From the NCBI GenBank assembly GCA_030430575.1, contig JAUIKF010000016.1, forward strand, positions 62,001 through 126,000: a stretch of 64,000 nt of DNA, written 5' to 3'. Origin of the DNA: Bacteroidia bacterium. Lineage in GTDB: Bacteria; Bacteroidota; Bacteroidia; J057. The translations under genes and the position numbers were made by a program. Shown here one piece after another: positions 8,561 to 17,093 of the stretch. Numbering within the stretch: the first letter of the stretch is position 1; each line of letters begins with the position of its first letter. Under the pieces are notes generated by a model. It ran no database searches. It was not told the origin of the DNA and worked only from the letters and a program-made list of their open reading frames with translations.

Positions 8561-9682
8561 CTATTCCTCCACCCGCAACGCTTTTTCCGCCCAATACGCG
8601 TCGTCGTGAAACCCAAAAGCCGTAGGCTGGTAGGTGCCGACAATCGCGACATTCGCCTTCTCAGGCACTTCTAAGCCCAGCAAGTGATAACAAGCATTGA
8701 TATACATGCGCCGCAAGGCTTCATTCAATAAATCCGTTGAAGCACCGATCGTTGCAGTAAAAGACTGCCCCGTTTCCCCGCCAGGAATTTGATAGGACTT
8801 TGTCCACGCAATGGGCTGCATAGGATCATTGGGGTTATAGGCATTTTCGCCTTCTCCAACGATTGTTGAGACGACGCTATCCGTCTCCCGCATCCCATAA
8901 AACAGGTCATTTTTATCAAATTTGCCCGCCCGATCGACGCTTTGTCCCATCACGATATGCTGTGCGTCCCCGTCCATGGGCACTCGGATTCTATACACCT
9001 CCGTCGGTCCCCAAATAGCACCATTGGGAATGCCACTCACAATGGGATGGCTTTCTGCGCCAGACGCGATGATGCCTCGGGTGCTTTGGTGTTTGTGGTG
9101 CCCATGATGTTCCACCCACGTTTCTCCCAGCACCAGTTTGCCAAACCCCGATTTCCAGGTTTCTTTTTCGCCGTTATAATAACAGTCATAATGACGGTAG
9201 GCATGGGTCGTATCTTCGAAGTGAAAAGCGTGCGTCGCCGTTCGGATACCGATGAGGGGCTTGCCTGCTAAGAGGTATTGCTCGATATGCGCCATCTGCT
9301 CCGCCGGTAATTCGCGATAGCGGGTAAAGAGGATCATCAAGTCCGCAGTCGCCAGCTGTTCCAGACCTGGAATATTGAAGCTGTAATTGGGGTCAATCAG
9401 GCCGGGTTTTTCGGGATTTTGGGCAAATAGCACTGTGCATTTGAAGCCGTGATGATGGGACAGGATTTTCGCTAACTGAGGGAGCCCTTCCTCTGAGCGG
9501 TATTCTTCGTCGCCTGATACCAGGACGATGTGCTTGCCTTTGTCAGCAGATTGGGGCAAATAGGTTTCCCACTGGGCAGGCTGATCTGGATGTTGGGTTT
9601 CTGTGGAAATAGTCGTGTTTGTTGAGGGGTTGCTTTGGCAACTGAGGAGAAGAAAGGGGAGGAGGTAGACAAATAGTTTCAT
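8561..9682 (-). CDS. ThuA-like domain lipoprotein
   Basis: This is a 373-residue protein starting at ATG 9682. The longer frame to 9748 reads through intergenic repeat sequence and is rejected. A lipoprotein signal (MKLFVYLLPFLLLSCQSN) gives a lipid-attached Cys. The body from about residue 45 matches the ThuA (trehalose-utilisation type, class I amidotransferase-like) fold: KHIVLVSGDEEYRSEEGL, DLMILFTRYREL, AGKPLIGIRTATHAF, then VEHHGHHKH and HPIVSGIPNGAIWGPTEVY. The family is widespread in sugar- and cofactor-related loci, but the reaction is generally unknown. It is on the same strand as the PVC-type haem protein upstream, and ThuA and PVC domains often co-occur, so a joint periplasmic oxidative role is plausible. 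Confidence 0.85.
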   Translation of the reverse strand: MKLFVYLLPFLLLSCQSNPSTNTTISTETQHPDQPAQWETYLPQSADKGKHIVLVSGDEEYRSEEGLPQLAKILSHHHGFKCTVLFAQNPEKPGLIDPNYSFNIPGLEQLATADLMILFTRYRELPAEQMAHIEQYLLAGKPLIGIRTATHAFHFEDTTHAYRHYDCYYNGEKETWKSGFGKLVLGETWVEHHGHHKHQSTRGIIASGAESHPIVSGIPNGAIWGPTEVYRIRVPMDGDAQHIVMGQSVDRAGKFDKNDLFYGMRETDSVVSTIVGEGENAYNPNDPMQPIAWTKSYQIPGGETGQSFTATIGASTDLLNEALRRMYINACYHLLGLEVPEKANVAIVGTYQPTAFGFHDDAYWAEKALRVEE

Positions 9683-9721
9683 GTGGGTGTTTTGTGAAAA
9701 ATCAAAAAGGAGGAAAAGGAA

Positions 9722-9757
9722 TTTACCACGGATTTCACGGATTAGCACAGATTAAAC
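9722..9757. repeat. CCACGGATTTCACGGATTA short repeat
   Basis: The sequence TTTACCACGGATTTCACGGA followed by TTAGCACAGATTA is a repeat word seen between genes in many bacterial genomes. A diverged reverse-complement counterpart (AATCTGTGGGAATTT...AATCTGTGGTGC) lies at 13157-13186, on the other side of the PVC-type gene. Confidence 0.55.
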
Positions 9758-9758
9758 A

Positions 9759-9832
9759 AGAAAGATCAAGCCCAAACTCAATTGCTCTCTTTTTTGAACT
9801 TAAGCTTGTACTTGAATTTGAGCTTCTCTTTC
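9759..9832. repeat. Hairpin spacer, CAAGTTCAAACTC family (copy E2)
   Basis: The left arm GATCAAGCCCAAACTCAATT (about 9765) faces TTGAACTTAAGCTTGTACTT then GAATTTGAGCTTC (9794-9826). The right end abuts the stop codon (TGA, 9833-9835) of the PVC-type gene. Confidence 0.7.
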
Positions 9833-12800
9833 TCATTCATGCGGATGCGCCTTCAGCAACTCCTCCGCCGTATAAAAGCCTTTTTTATCCGCTATCTCTT
9901 CTCGAACGGCTTTCACCTGCTCCGCAGAGATTACAGAAGCGCGATTGCCAAAGGAATTTCGCACATAGGTCAGCACAGCTGCCACCTCCTCGTCGTTCAT
10001 CAAGCCCGCAAAAGGCGTCATTGGTACCTTGCCGTCGTACGCGCGGTTGAGGACCGTGATGGGTCCCGTAAGGCCATTTAAGGTCAATTTAATCAGGCGC
10101 TCTTCGCTTCCCCTGACCCATTGTGAACCGCGCAAAGGCGGATAGCCAGCCGCTGCCAGTCCCTGACCATGTTCTTGGTGGCAAGTTCCACAATAAGCTT
10201 CTCGTTCGTACAATTCCTTGCCTTTGATATAGGTTTCCTTGTCAGCGCCTTCGAGGTGAGTCCTGATTTCCTTTTTGTCTACTTCCACATTCTTCCCGTT
10301 CAAGTGTGCCAAAGCGGTCTTATAAGGCGCTTCCATCCATTTGTCCAATTCCATTTCGCCCGCTTTCTCCACGATCTTCAATCCATTTTCACGATCGAGC
10401 CACGAAGCCGCCACCAGCGCTTCCAGTCGGACTCGGCCGTGTGCATCGCCTGCCGCTTGAAGCAATAAATCCGCTTGATTATCGATCTGGTGACCAGCGT
10501 AGCGCAGCACCCGTACGGCCGCTGCGCGCGCCCTGAAATCTGTTGCGGAAAGCAATTGCTGAAGCAGATCAGCATCGATTTTATTTAAGCCCCACGTCAC
10601 CCAAAGGGCTTCTAGGAGATGGTGTTCATATTGCGCATGAGTTTTGTCCAATTCCTTTACCCAATTACTGATCGCCGCCAAGACTTCATCTGCGTCTCTC
10701 CCCCTCAATTCTCTGCGTGAGCGGTAGCGTGTCCGATATTCGGGCAGTTTGAGGTTGTCGAGCAACGTAGTGATCGAGGCGCCTGCGACCTCCGCTGGTT
10801 CCACTAGCGGTCGTGAAGGATAGGTAATGCGGTAGATCCGCCCATGGACGTGATCGCGAAGCGGATCACGGGCGTTGTGCTGCATGTGGCCGATCAGGAC
10901 ATTGTGCCAATCGATGAGGAAAAGCGAGCCATCAGGGGCAAATTCCATATCCACAGGGCGGAAATTGGGGTCGTCCCCTTTGACCAGGTCTTGGCGATGG
11001 GCGAGCGTAAAGCCTGTGCCATCATTGAGCATTTGATGTTGTTTCATGCCCAGGAATCCAATGGTATTATTGATCAATAAATCGCCTTGCACCTCATCTG
11101 GAAAGTGCCTGCTCGACACAAATTCCAGTCCTGAAGTGGGACGTACCATGTGATCGCCACTGATCAGGCTGGGCGTCTGCTGCGTAGCACGTCCGTAGCG
11201 CGGCTTCACGGAGCCTGGCATCATCCAGCGGATGAGGGGGCCAGAAGTCTCGGCAAAGATATTTTGCCCCCAGTCATCAAAGGCGATGCCCCAGGGATTG
11301 GGAATGGAGAGCTGAGCAGTGCGTTCGAGGTGTCGCCGTTGTGGCGCATAGCGGAAGAAACCGCCGTTGGTGGCACGTACGGGGCCATAGGGCGTCTCCA
11401 CATTGGTGTGGAGGAAGACGCCCTCGCCCATATAGATGGCGCCTGAGGGATCAGCGCAGAAGGCGCTGATGACATGGTGGGTGTCGTGGTCGTCAAAGCC
11501 ACTTAAAATGATTTCTACTTTATCCGCTTTGTCGTCGCCGTCGGTATCTGTGTACAATTTTAGGTTGGTGCCTTGAGAGACATAAACGCCTTCTGGCGCA
11601 AATTCAAAGCCTACGGGGATGTGGAGATTTTCCACAAAAATGGTCTGTTTATCAGCCTTATTGTCCCCATCTGTATCCTCCAGGATCAGCAATTTATCAT
11701 TGGGCATGGGATCGCCAGGGCGATAGTGGGGATAGGTCGGCATGACTGCGACCCAGAGACGGCCTTGATTGTCGAAGGACAATTGCACGGGGTTGGCGAG
11801 GTCTGGAAATTCTTTTTCGGAGGCAAATAGGTCTATTTGATACCCTTCAGGAACTGTCAATTTATCTAGTGCATCCTCTCCATAAAGATATTCCATGGTT
11901 CCCCTGCCATAGTCATCGACCTTATAATTGGTCTCAACAGGGGTGAGGGGATGGGTCTTGGCATCTGCTGCTGCGACATCCATTTTGCCCCCTATCGCCG
12001 CATTCCAAATCGCCTGGTCGCGGATAGCTGTCATCTCCCGCTTCTTCTTGATTTCGTCAGGATAATTATCAGGACCAAACGGATTGTACCGCCGGCCAAA
12101 TACGTGAACCCCATTGGGACTTTTGAAGTCATCATGCCAGAACCAGTTCTTGTCCATCACAGCGTCATGTACCAGTTCGCGGTGGGTTTCTTCAGCTTCT
12201 TTTGTTCCAAAAAGCTTATCCGCCAACAACACGGCGAATTGTTGGTATCCTTCCTCATTCAACTGAAACCCGTCGATCGTCAATTGCTTTCCACTAGTGA
12301 ACCACCTATGCGTGGGGCTGAACACGTCCACAAATGGCACCTGATGCTTGGTAGCTATTTTCTGCATCGCATCTGCATACATCGCGAGGTGTTCATTTTC
12401 TTGTTGACCGTCGGGCAGGTCATAGGTAGCTGAAAGGTCCTGAAAGGCGATGGGCGAAATGAGAACCAGTCGAGGAGCGGATTGCCCATTATAGGTCTGC
12501 GCAGTTGTATGATTGATAAAAGCCTCCAACTCTCCTTCAAAATTCTTGAGACCCGCTGCCCCTGCAAAGGACTCGTTGTAGCCAAAAAACGCCAAAATGA
12601 CGTCTGTCTCCAGCCGCGTAAGCCACTGGTCGGGCGTTTCAAAATGCCCTTGGCTATTGGAGAAATTGGCCAGCTCATCGTGAAACTTTTCCGCCCCATT
12701 GAAGGCCCAGGGCGAATAACGGCCCGAATGGGGGCGAAAGCCTGGCGTATTGCCGCCGTCGCACATATTGCGGATGAATAGCTTCTGGGTAGGGTAGCGG

Positions 12801-12991
12801 AGGTGCATCTCCGTTTCGAAATGCCCAAAGTTCATCATGCGCGAACAGAGGTTGTTCCCGATCAGGACCATGCGGTCGCCTAGCTTGACGGGCAAGTCCA
12901 GGGACGGCTCCTTGGGGGTGCAATGGGTGAGGAGAAGGCTGATTCCAAGGAGGAAGCAGGGGAGGAGGGTTCGCTTTGCAGGAGAATTCAT
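9833..12991 (-). CDS. Multidomain SGNH hydrolase / PVC-type propeller / cytochrome c lipoprotein
   Basis: The protein has 1052 residues and starts at ATG 12991; the open frame to 13111 runs through a repeat. A lipoprotein signal is present (LLPCFLLGISLLLTHCTPKE). Residues about 30-280 resemble an SGNH/GDSL hydrolase, but the nucleophile block reads VLIGNNLCSRM instead of GDS. The middle has the PVC-type membrane-bound dehydrogenase propeller: VPEGYQIDLFASE, FDNQGRLWVAVMPTYPHY, EDTDGDNKADK, then GVYVSQGTNLKLYTDTDGDD. HEAT-like helices follow (about 730-900). A c-type cytochrome domain closes the protein, with Cys934-Gly-Thr-Cys937-His938. The likely role is periplasmic oxidation of a sugar or alcohol with electron transfer to haem, possibly together with the downstream ThuA-like lipoprotein. 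The substrate is unknown. Confidence 0.88.
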   Translation of the reverse strand: MNSPAKRTLLPCFLLGISLLLTHCTPKEPSLDLPVKLGDRMVLIGNNLCSRMMNFGHFETEMHLRYPTQKLFIRNMCDGGNTPGFRPHSGRYSPWAFNGAEKFHDELANFSNSQGHFETPDQWLTRLETDVILAFFGYNESFAGAAGLKNFEGELEAFINHTTAQTYNGQSAPRLVLISPIAFQDLSATYDLPDGQQENEHLAMYADAMQKIATKHQVPFVDVFSPTHRWFTSGKQLTIDGFQLNEEGYQQFAVLLADKLFGTKEAEETHRELVHDAVMDKNWFWHDDFKSPNGVHVFGRRYNPFGPDNYPDEIKKKREMTAIRDQAIWNAAIGGKMDVAAADAKTHPLTPVETNYKVDDYGRGTMEYLYGEDALDKLTVPEGYQIDLFASEKEFPDLANPVQLSFDNQGRLWVAVMPTYPHYRPGDPMPNDKLLILEDTDGDNKADKQTIFVENLHIPVGFEFAPEGVYVSQGTNLKLYTDTDGDDKADKVEIILSGFDDHDTHHVISAFCADPSGAIYMGEGVFLHTNVETPYGPVRATNGGFFRYAPQRRHLERTAQLSIPNPWGIAFDDWGQNIFAETSGPLIRWMMPGSVKPRYGRATQQTPSLISGDHMVRPTSGLEFVSSRHFPDEVQGDLLINNTIGFLGMKQHQMLNDGTGFTLAHRQDLVKGDDPNFRPVDMEFAPDGSLFLIDWHNVLIGHMQHNARDPLRDHVHGRIYRITYPSRPLVEPAEVAGASITTLLDNLKLPEYRTRYRSRRELRGRDADEVLAAISNWVKELDKTHAQYEHHLLEALWVTWGLNKIDADLLQQLLSATDFRARAAAVRVLRYAGHQIDNQADLLLQAAGDAHGRVRLEALVAASWLDRENGLKIVEKAGEMELDKWMEAPYKTALAHLNGKNVEVDKKEIRTHLEGADKETYIKGKELYEREAYCGTCHQEHGQGLAAAGYPPLRGSQWVRGSEERLIKLTLNGLTGPITVLNRAYDGKVPMTPFAGLMNDEEVAAVLTYVRNSFGNRASVISAEQVKAVREEIADKKGFYTAEELLKAHPHE

Positions 12992-13026
12992 TTTTTTTTT
13001 GATAAAAACAAGTGTCTTGTTTGGGA

Positions 13027-13128
13027 TGGGTTTGATTGATGAATATCGAACAAGGCTTGATGATTGATGAAGGAATGTTTTTTTCTCCCTGCCTAAATCC
13101 TTGTTCATCAATCCTTTTTCTGCAATCC
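13027..13128. repeat. Hairpin spacer, GAATATCGAACAAGG family (copy B2)
   Basis: GATTGATGAATATCGAACAA (13032) followed by GGCTTGATGATTGATGAAGG faces AAATCCTTGTTCATCAATCC (about 13095) followed by TTTTTCTGCAATCC. The loop of about 28 nt contains a T-tract. It lies between the PVC-type gene start and the yhhN stop. Confidence 0.8.
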
Positions 13129-13186
13129 ATCCAGCTATTTTGACTTTTTGGTAAAAAATCTGTGGGAATTTAAGTAATCTGTGGTG

Positions 13187-13837
13187 CTATGGGAAGGGCG
13201 GAATCATAAAATGGCATGACAAAGCAAGCAAATAGATAGATGTCCAGTAGGTTGAGAGAATCCAGACCTCAGAACTGTGAAAACGGTGGACGAATTTGGC
13301 GTAAGCGATGACTGCGTCAGAGAAGGCGAAGAGCAAGGCACTTATGGCTATCCACAGAAAAATCCCTTCTGTCCCCAAACTGCACGCTTGCCAGGCCATA
13401 AAGATAATGGCCAAAATATATAATCCTACGGGAATTGCCATTTTGCTGAGGTTTGGGTAGAGGAAATAGTAGTAGACAAGTGCAATGCTTCCCAATACAA
13501 TCAGGGGGATCAGGTCGTATTGCATCCCTTCAATGCTGATAAATGCCATTGCAAAAAGGATGTGGGCGCATAAAAAAGCCCCTAGCCCATGCACGAAGTA
13601 TTTTTCCTTCAATAAGAAGACATCTCCGATGAGGGAAAAGCACAGGCCTATGAGGATTAATGGGCCATAGGAATGATCTATTCCGCGAGGAGTCATGCCT
13701 ATGGCTGCAAAGGCAATAATCAAAGAAGTGGTAATGGGTTTGGCTACTTGAAAATATCGTGGATTCTCTTGGTATTTGGCAAAGATGGCGATCCCTGCGG
13801 ATAGCAAAATGGTGATTGAAAAGAGAAGTATGCGCAT
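13187..13837 (-). CDS. YhhN-family membrane protein (lysoplasmalogenase-like)
   Basis: This is a 216-residue polytopic inner-membrane protein with about seven or eight hydrophobic segments. Family landmarks are the YFQVAKPITTSLIIAFA block near residue 30, the LCFSLIGDVFLL block with acidic residue near 90, and SALLFAFSDAVIAYAKF near 175. Members include TMEM86/YhhN proteins, some of which hydrolyse the vinyl-ether bond of lysoplasmalogens. The bacterial function is less certain. It is a single gene transcribed towards the PVC-type locus but separated from it by a hairpin spacer. Confidence 0.85.
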   Translation of the reverse strand: MRILLFSITILLSAGIAIFAKYQENPRYFQVAKPITTSLIIAFAAIGMTPRGIDHSYGPLILIGLCFSLIGDVFLLKEKYFVHGLGAFLCAHILFAMAFISIEGMQYDLIPLIVLGSIALVYYYFLYPNLSKMAIPVGLYILAIIFMAWQACSLGTEGIFLWIAISALLFAFSDAVIAYAKFVHRFHSSEVWILSTYWTSIYLLALSCHFMIPPFP

Positions 13838-13914
13838 AACTGCCAGTAAATCTAAGCGGATATTTGATTTTTTCTTAACTTGGAGTCCACTAGCACTCTG
13901 TGGAATAGGGAAGT

Positions 13915-14022
13915 TATTAATTGATAGATTATTGATTGATTAATTGGGGGTAATATCTTGGTGATCAATGAGTAATATTTATTCTTAACATTAATAATCA
14001 GTCAATTCAATAATTACTAATT
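13915..14022. repeat. Hairpin spacer, ATTGATTGA family (copy A3)
   Basis: TTATTAATTGATAGATTATT then GATTGATTAATTGG (about 13914-13947) faces TTAATAATCAGTCAATTCAA then TAATTACTAATTCC (13991-14024), with a loop of about 40 nt. It sits between yhhN and the acyl-CoA synthetase, which are divergent. Confidence 0.75.
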
Positions 14023-14060
14023 CCTTGGGTGCCTTTTCCTCAAAACACTTAACAGCAAAT

Positions 14061-15716
14061 ATGTCAACTAACGTTTACAAAACCCCTGTAGAATACTTCT
14101 ATGACTGGGAGCAGAATAAGGCAAATGAACCTTACCTCAACCAACCCATTGATGGTTCATGGATCACTTACACTTGGAAAGAATTTGGGCAGGAAGCACG
14201 AAAGATGGCTGCTTACCTGAAAGCACAAGGGTACGAATCAGGTTCCAAAATTGCCATTGTATCCAAAAACTGTGCACATTGGCTCATGGTGGACATGGCT
14301 TGCATGTTGGGCGGGTTTATCTCCGTGCCTATTTACCCCAATGTGGCTGCTGAGACCGTCGAATATATCCTAAAACACAGTGAAGCGAAGCTGCTTTTTG
14401 TGGGAAAACTGGACCAGCCCAACTGGGATGTGATGAAGCATGGCGTGCCTGAAGGTTTTTCCTGTATTACTTTCCCCCGTCTGGGCCAGGAAGGCTTCCC
14501 CGTGTGGGACGACGTCCTAGAAGGCGTAGAACCACTCGGGGAAAGCAGGGTGCCTGATATGGATGAAATCATGACGATCATCTATACCTCTGGAACTACT
14601 GGCACGCCTAAAGGCGTCGTTCATAAATATCGTTCGCTCTCTTTCTGCATGTCGCAGTTCAATGACTTGCTGAAACTAAAGCCGAATGAGCGCTTTTTCT
14701 CTTATCTGCCGCTTTCTCATATTGCTGAGCGTATGCTGGTGGGGATGTGTCCATTGGTGGTGGGAGGATCTATTCATTTCGCCCAATCACTCGATACCTT
14801 TGCCGATAACCTCAGGCATTGTAGCCCTACGATCTTCTTGGGCGTGCCTCGTATCTGGACGAAGTTCCAGATGGGGGTATTTGCCAAATTCTCTCCTTCG
14901 AAATTGAGGATGTTGACCTCTATTCCTGTTTTAGGAGGGGTAATCAAGAAAAAAATCCGCGAAGCCCTGGGCCTTAACCAAGCCAGAATATGCTTGACAG
15001 GTGCTGCGCCTATTCCCGTGAGTCTGCTGGAGTGGTACCAAAAATTGGGAATTGGCATTCTGGAAGTCTACGGGATGACAGAGAACAGTGCCTATTCTCA
15101 CTCCAATTTGCCAGGTGACTTTAAATTTGGAACGGTAGGAAAGGTCTTGCCTGGGGTGGAGATGAAGATTACAGACGAAGGGGAAATATGCTTGAAATGT
15201 GAAGCGAATTTGGTGGAATATTACAAAGAACCTGAGAAGACGGCCGAGACAATTCGCGATGGCTGGTTGCATACAGGAGACGTCGGCGAAATAGATAGCG
15301 AAGGCTGGGTGCGTATCACAGGCCGTGTCAAGGACATTTTCAAAACGTCCAAGGCCAAATACGTCGCGCCAAATCCTATCGAGATGAAGCTCTCCAAAAA
15401 CGCCAATATCGAGCAGGTGTGCGTCGTAGGGACTGGAATCCCCCAACCGATTGGCTTGGTGGTCCTTTCTGAAAGTGCCCAGAAAATGGGCCGTGAGGAA
15501 TTGAATACGAGCTTGGAAGGGACTCTCAACCATGTGAATCCTATGCTGGAACACCATGAAAGACTACAAAAACTTGTTGTAGTCAAAGAACCCTGGACGC
15601 CAGAAAACGGGCTATTGACACCTACCCTCAAGATCAAGCGCAACCAGATCGACAAGGTCTATGGAAGCCATTATGAAGGCTGGTATGAAGGCGGAAAAGG
15701 CGTCGCGTGGGAATAG
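14061..15716 (+). CDS. Long-chain fatty acid-CoA ligase (AMP-forming)
   Basis: This is a 551-residue member of the ANL adenylating superfamily, starting at ATG 14061 (MSTNVYKTPVEYFYDW). The TTG at 14025 would add residues encoded by spacer sequence and is rejected. The P-loop-like A3 motif is IIYTSGTTGTPKGVVHKY near residue 175. Other motifs are LEVYGMTENSAYSH (A5 region), GWLHTGDVGEID (A7) and GRVKDIFKTSKAKYVAP (A8). It activates fatty acids to acyl-CoA via acyl-AMP. The insertion pattern resembles long-chain acyl-CoA synthetases rather than acetyl-CoA synthetase. A C-terminal lysine in TLKIKRNQI matches the A10 lysine. It stands alone, followed directly by a hairpin spacer. Confidence 0.92.
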   Translation: MSTNVYKTPVEYFYDWEQNKANEPYLNQPIDGSWITYTWKEFGQEARKMAAYLKAQGYESGSKIAIVSKNCAHWLMVDMACMLGGFISVPIYPNVAAETVEYILKHSEAKLLFVGKLDQPNWDVMKHGVPEGFSCITFPRLGQEGFPVWDDVLEGVEPLGESRVPDMDEIMTIIYTSGTTGTPKGVVHKYRSLSFCMSQFNDLLKLKPNERFFSYLPLSHIAERMLVGMCPLVVGGSIHFAQSLDTFADNLRHCSPTIFLGVPRIWTKFQMGVFAKFSPSKLRMLTSIPVLGGVIKKKIREALGLNQARICLTGAAPIPVSLLEWYQKLGIGILEVYGMTENSAYSHSNLPGDFKFGTVGKVLPGVEMKITDEGEICLKCEANLVEYYKEPEKTAETIRDGWLHTGDVGEIDSEGWVRITGRVKDIFKTSKAKYVAPNPIEMKLSKNANIEQVCVVGTGIPQPIGLVVLSESAQKMGREELNTSLEGTLNHVNPMLEHHERLQKLVVVKEPWTPENGLLTPTLKIKRNQIDKVYGSHYEGWYEGGKGVAWE

Positions 15717-15853
15717 GGGAATGAGTAAATGATTAAATGATAAGATGAATAAATGTTCAATGATAGGATGAGGGAATGATAGAATGATAGAATAGGATAT
15801 GCCAAAAAGATGTCCATTCTCTCATCCTATCATGCTATCATTCTATCATTTTC
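15717..15853. repeat. Hairpin spacer, ATGATAGAATG family (copy D1)
   Basis: The left arm is built of ATGAxxxAATGATTAAATGAT words (15721-15797), ending GGAATGATAGAATGATAGAA. The right arm is CATTCTCTCATCCTATCATG then CTATCATTCTATCATTTTC (15813-15853). The loop is about 22 nt. It starts right after the acyl-CoA ligase stop codon and ends about 25 nt before the holB start. Confidence 0.85.
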
Positions 15854-15877
15854 TTCCACCCCAGAACCTATAACTTT

Positions 15878-16999
15878 TTGTTTTTCAAAGACATCATCGG
15901 TCAATCAGCCGCCAAAGCGCATGTCTTGGCGGCGATTGCGCGTGGGCGCCTGCCCCACGCCCTCATGCTCAGAGGCCCAGCTGGCACGGGCAAGCTGGCC
16001 ATGGCGACTGCCATCGCCCAATACATCAACTGCCTGAACCCTACGGAGGAGGATAGCTGTGGGAAGTGTAGCAATTGCATCAAAATTGCCAAGGGCATCC
16101 ATGCCGACATGCACTTTGTCCTACCAATCATTTCCAAAAAGGAAAAAGGGAAACAATGGCTGACAGAAGACTATTTTGAAGAATTCCGCCCACATTTCTT
16201 TGAAGACCCTTATTTTAGTTTTGAGCAATGGCAGCAGACCTTGGGCGGTGAAAATAAGCAGCTCATGATCAGTGTGCATGAGATTCGCGCCTTGAAGCGG
16301 AAGGTCTTCCTCAAAGCATTTGAAGGGAAATACAAGGTCATTGTGCTCTGGCAAGCGGAGCGTGTCCGCACTGAAGCGGCCAACGCCTTCCTCAAGCTGC
16401 TAGAAGAGCCGCCAGATAAGACGATTATCATCATGACTTGCTCAGATCCCAGCCAACTCCTGACGACCATCAATTCGCGCTGTCAGCAGGTATCCATGGG
16501 AAGATTGGACAAGGCAGAGATTCAGGCGTATTTGCAGCAATCAAAAGGCCTGGAAGCCGACCGCGCAGAATCGCTGGCAGCGATTGCTGAAGGCAGTATT
16601 GGGCAAGCATTGGCCTATATCGATGAGGAAAAAATGGCGATGAATACGCTCTATGCAGGATGGCTCCGCATGGTCTATACGGGCCATTATGGCCGTATTC
16701 AGAAAGAAATAGAGCCTATTTCGCGGGAGAGCAAGGAGTTTCAAAAACTCTTTCTCATCTTTGCAGCCAAGAAAATGCGGGACTCCTTGCTCTTTCATTT
16801 AGGATTAGAACAACTTTCCCTCGCCACTACTGCTGAGCGTGAATTTCAATCTAAATTCTCCCAGCTCATCAATGCTGAGAAAGTCGAAAAAATGGTGGCA
16901 CTCATGGACGACAGTTACCGTCAGATCGCTGGCAACGCCAATGCGCCTATGGTCTTCGCAGCACTTTCATTACGGCTGCACGCAGTGCTGAGGGGGTAG
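15878..16999 (+). CDS. holB: DNA polymerase III subunit delta' (clamp-loader ATPase homologue)
   Basis: The protein has 373 residues with a TTG start (LFFKDIIGQSAAKAHV), chosen because the DIIGQ motif normally begins a few residues from the N-terminus of this family and no ATG lies upstream in frame. It has a Walker A-like GPAGTGK at 33-39 and a zinc-binding set Cys52, Cys61, Cys64, Cys67. The arginine-finger/sensor region reads ANAFLKLLEEPPDKTIIIM, then INSRCQQVSMGRL (the SRC motif). It is part of the replisome clamp loader that opens the beta sliding clamp. It is alone, bounded on both sides by hairpin spacers. Confidence 0.92.
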   Translation: MFFKDIIGQSAAKAHVLAAIARGRLPHALMLRGPAGTGKLAMATAIAQYINCLNPTEEDSCGKCSNCIKIAKGIHADMHFVLPIISKKEKGKQWLTEDYFEEFRPHFFEDPYFSFEQWQQTLGGENKQLMISVHEIRALKRKVFLKAFEGKYKVIVLWQAERVRTEAANAFLKLLEEPPDKTIIIMTCSDPSQLLTTINSRCQQVSMGRLDKAEIQAYLQQSKGLEADRAESLAAIAEGSIGQALAYIDEEKMAMNTLYAGWLRMVYTGHYGRIQKEIEPISRESKEFQKLFLIFAAKKMRDSLLFHLGLEQLSLATTAEREFQSKFSQLINAEKVEKMVALMDDSYRQIAGNANAPMVFAALSLRLHAVLRG

Positions 17000-17006
17000 C
17001 GGGAAA

Positions 17007-17092
17007 GAAGTTCTATGTTTTAGGTTCTATGTTTTAAGTTGAAGAATAGCCTAGAACCTAGAACTTAAAACCTAGAACCTAGAACATCTTCA
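17007..17092. repeat. Hairpin spacer, CTAGAACCTAGAAC family (copy F)
   Basis: GTTCTATGTTTTAGGTTCTA then TGTTTTAAGTTG (17010-17041) faces CTAGAACCTAGAACTTAAAA then CCTAGAACCTAGAACATC (17051-17090). It fills the spacer between the holB stop and the next start codon almost exactly. Confidence 0.85.
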
Positions 17093-17093
17093 C

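Noticed and set aside
9694-10081. Two overlapping plus-strand ORFs of about 100 codons
   Set aside because: They are antisense to the C-terminal cytochrome domain of the PVC-type gene and to spacer repeats.
13025-13111. N-terminal extension of the PVC-type protein (MMNKDLGREKKTF...)
   Set aside because: This extension is repeat B2 translated; the lipoprotein signal starts at ATG 12991.
14025-14060. TTG start for the acyl-CoA ligase
   Set aside because: The added residues are encoded by the end of hairpin A3 and spacer; ATG 14061 gives the usual N-terminus.
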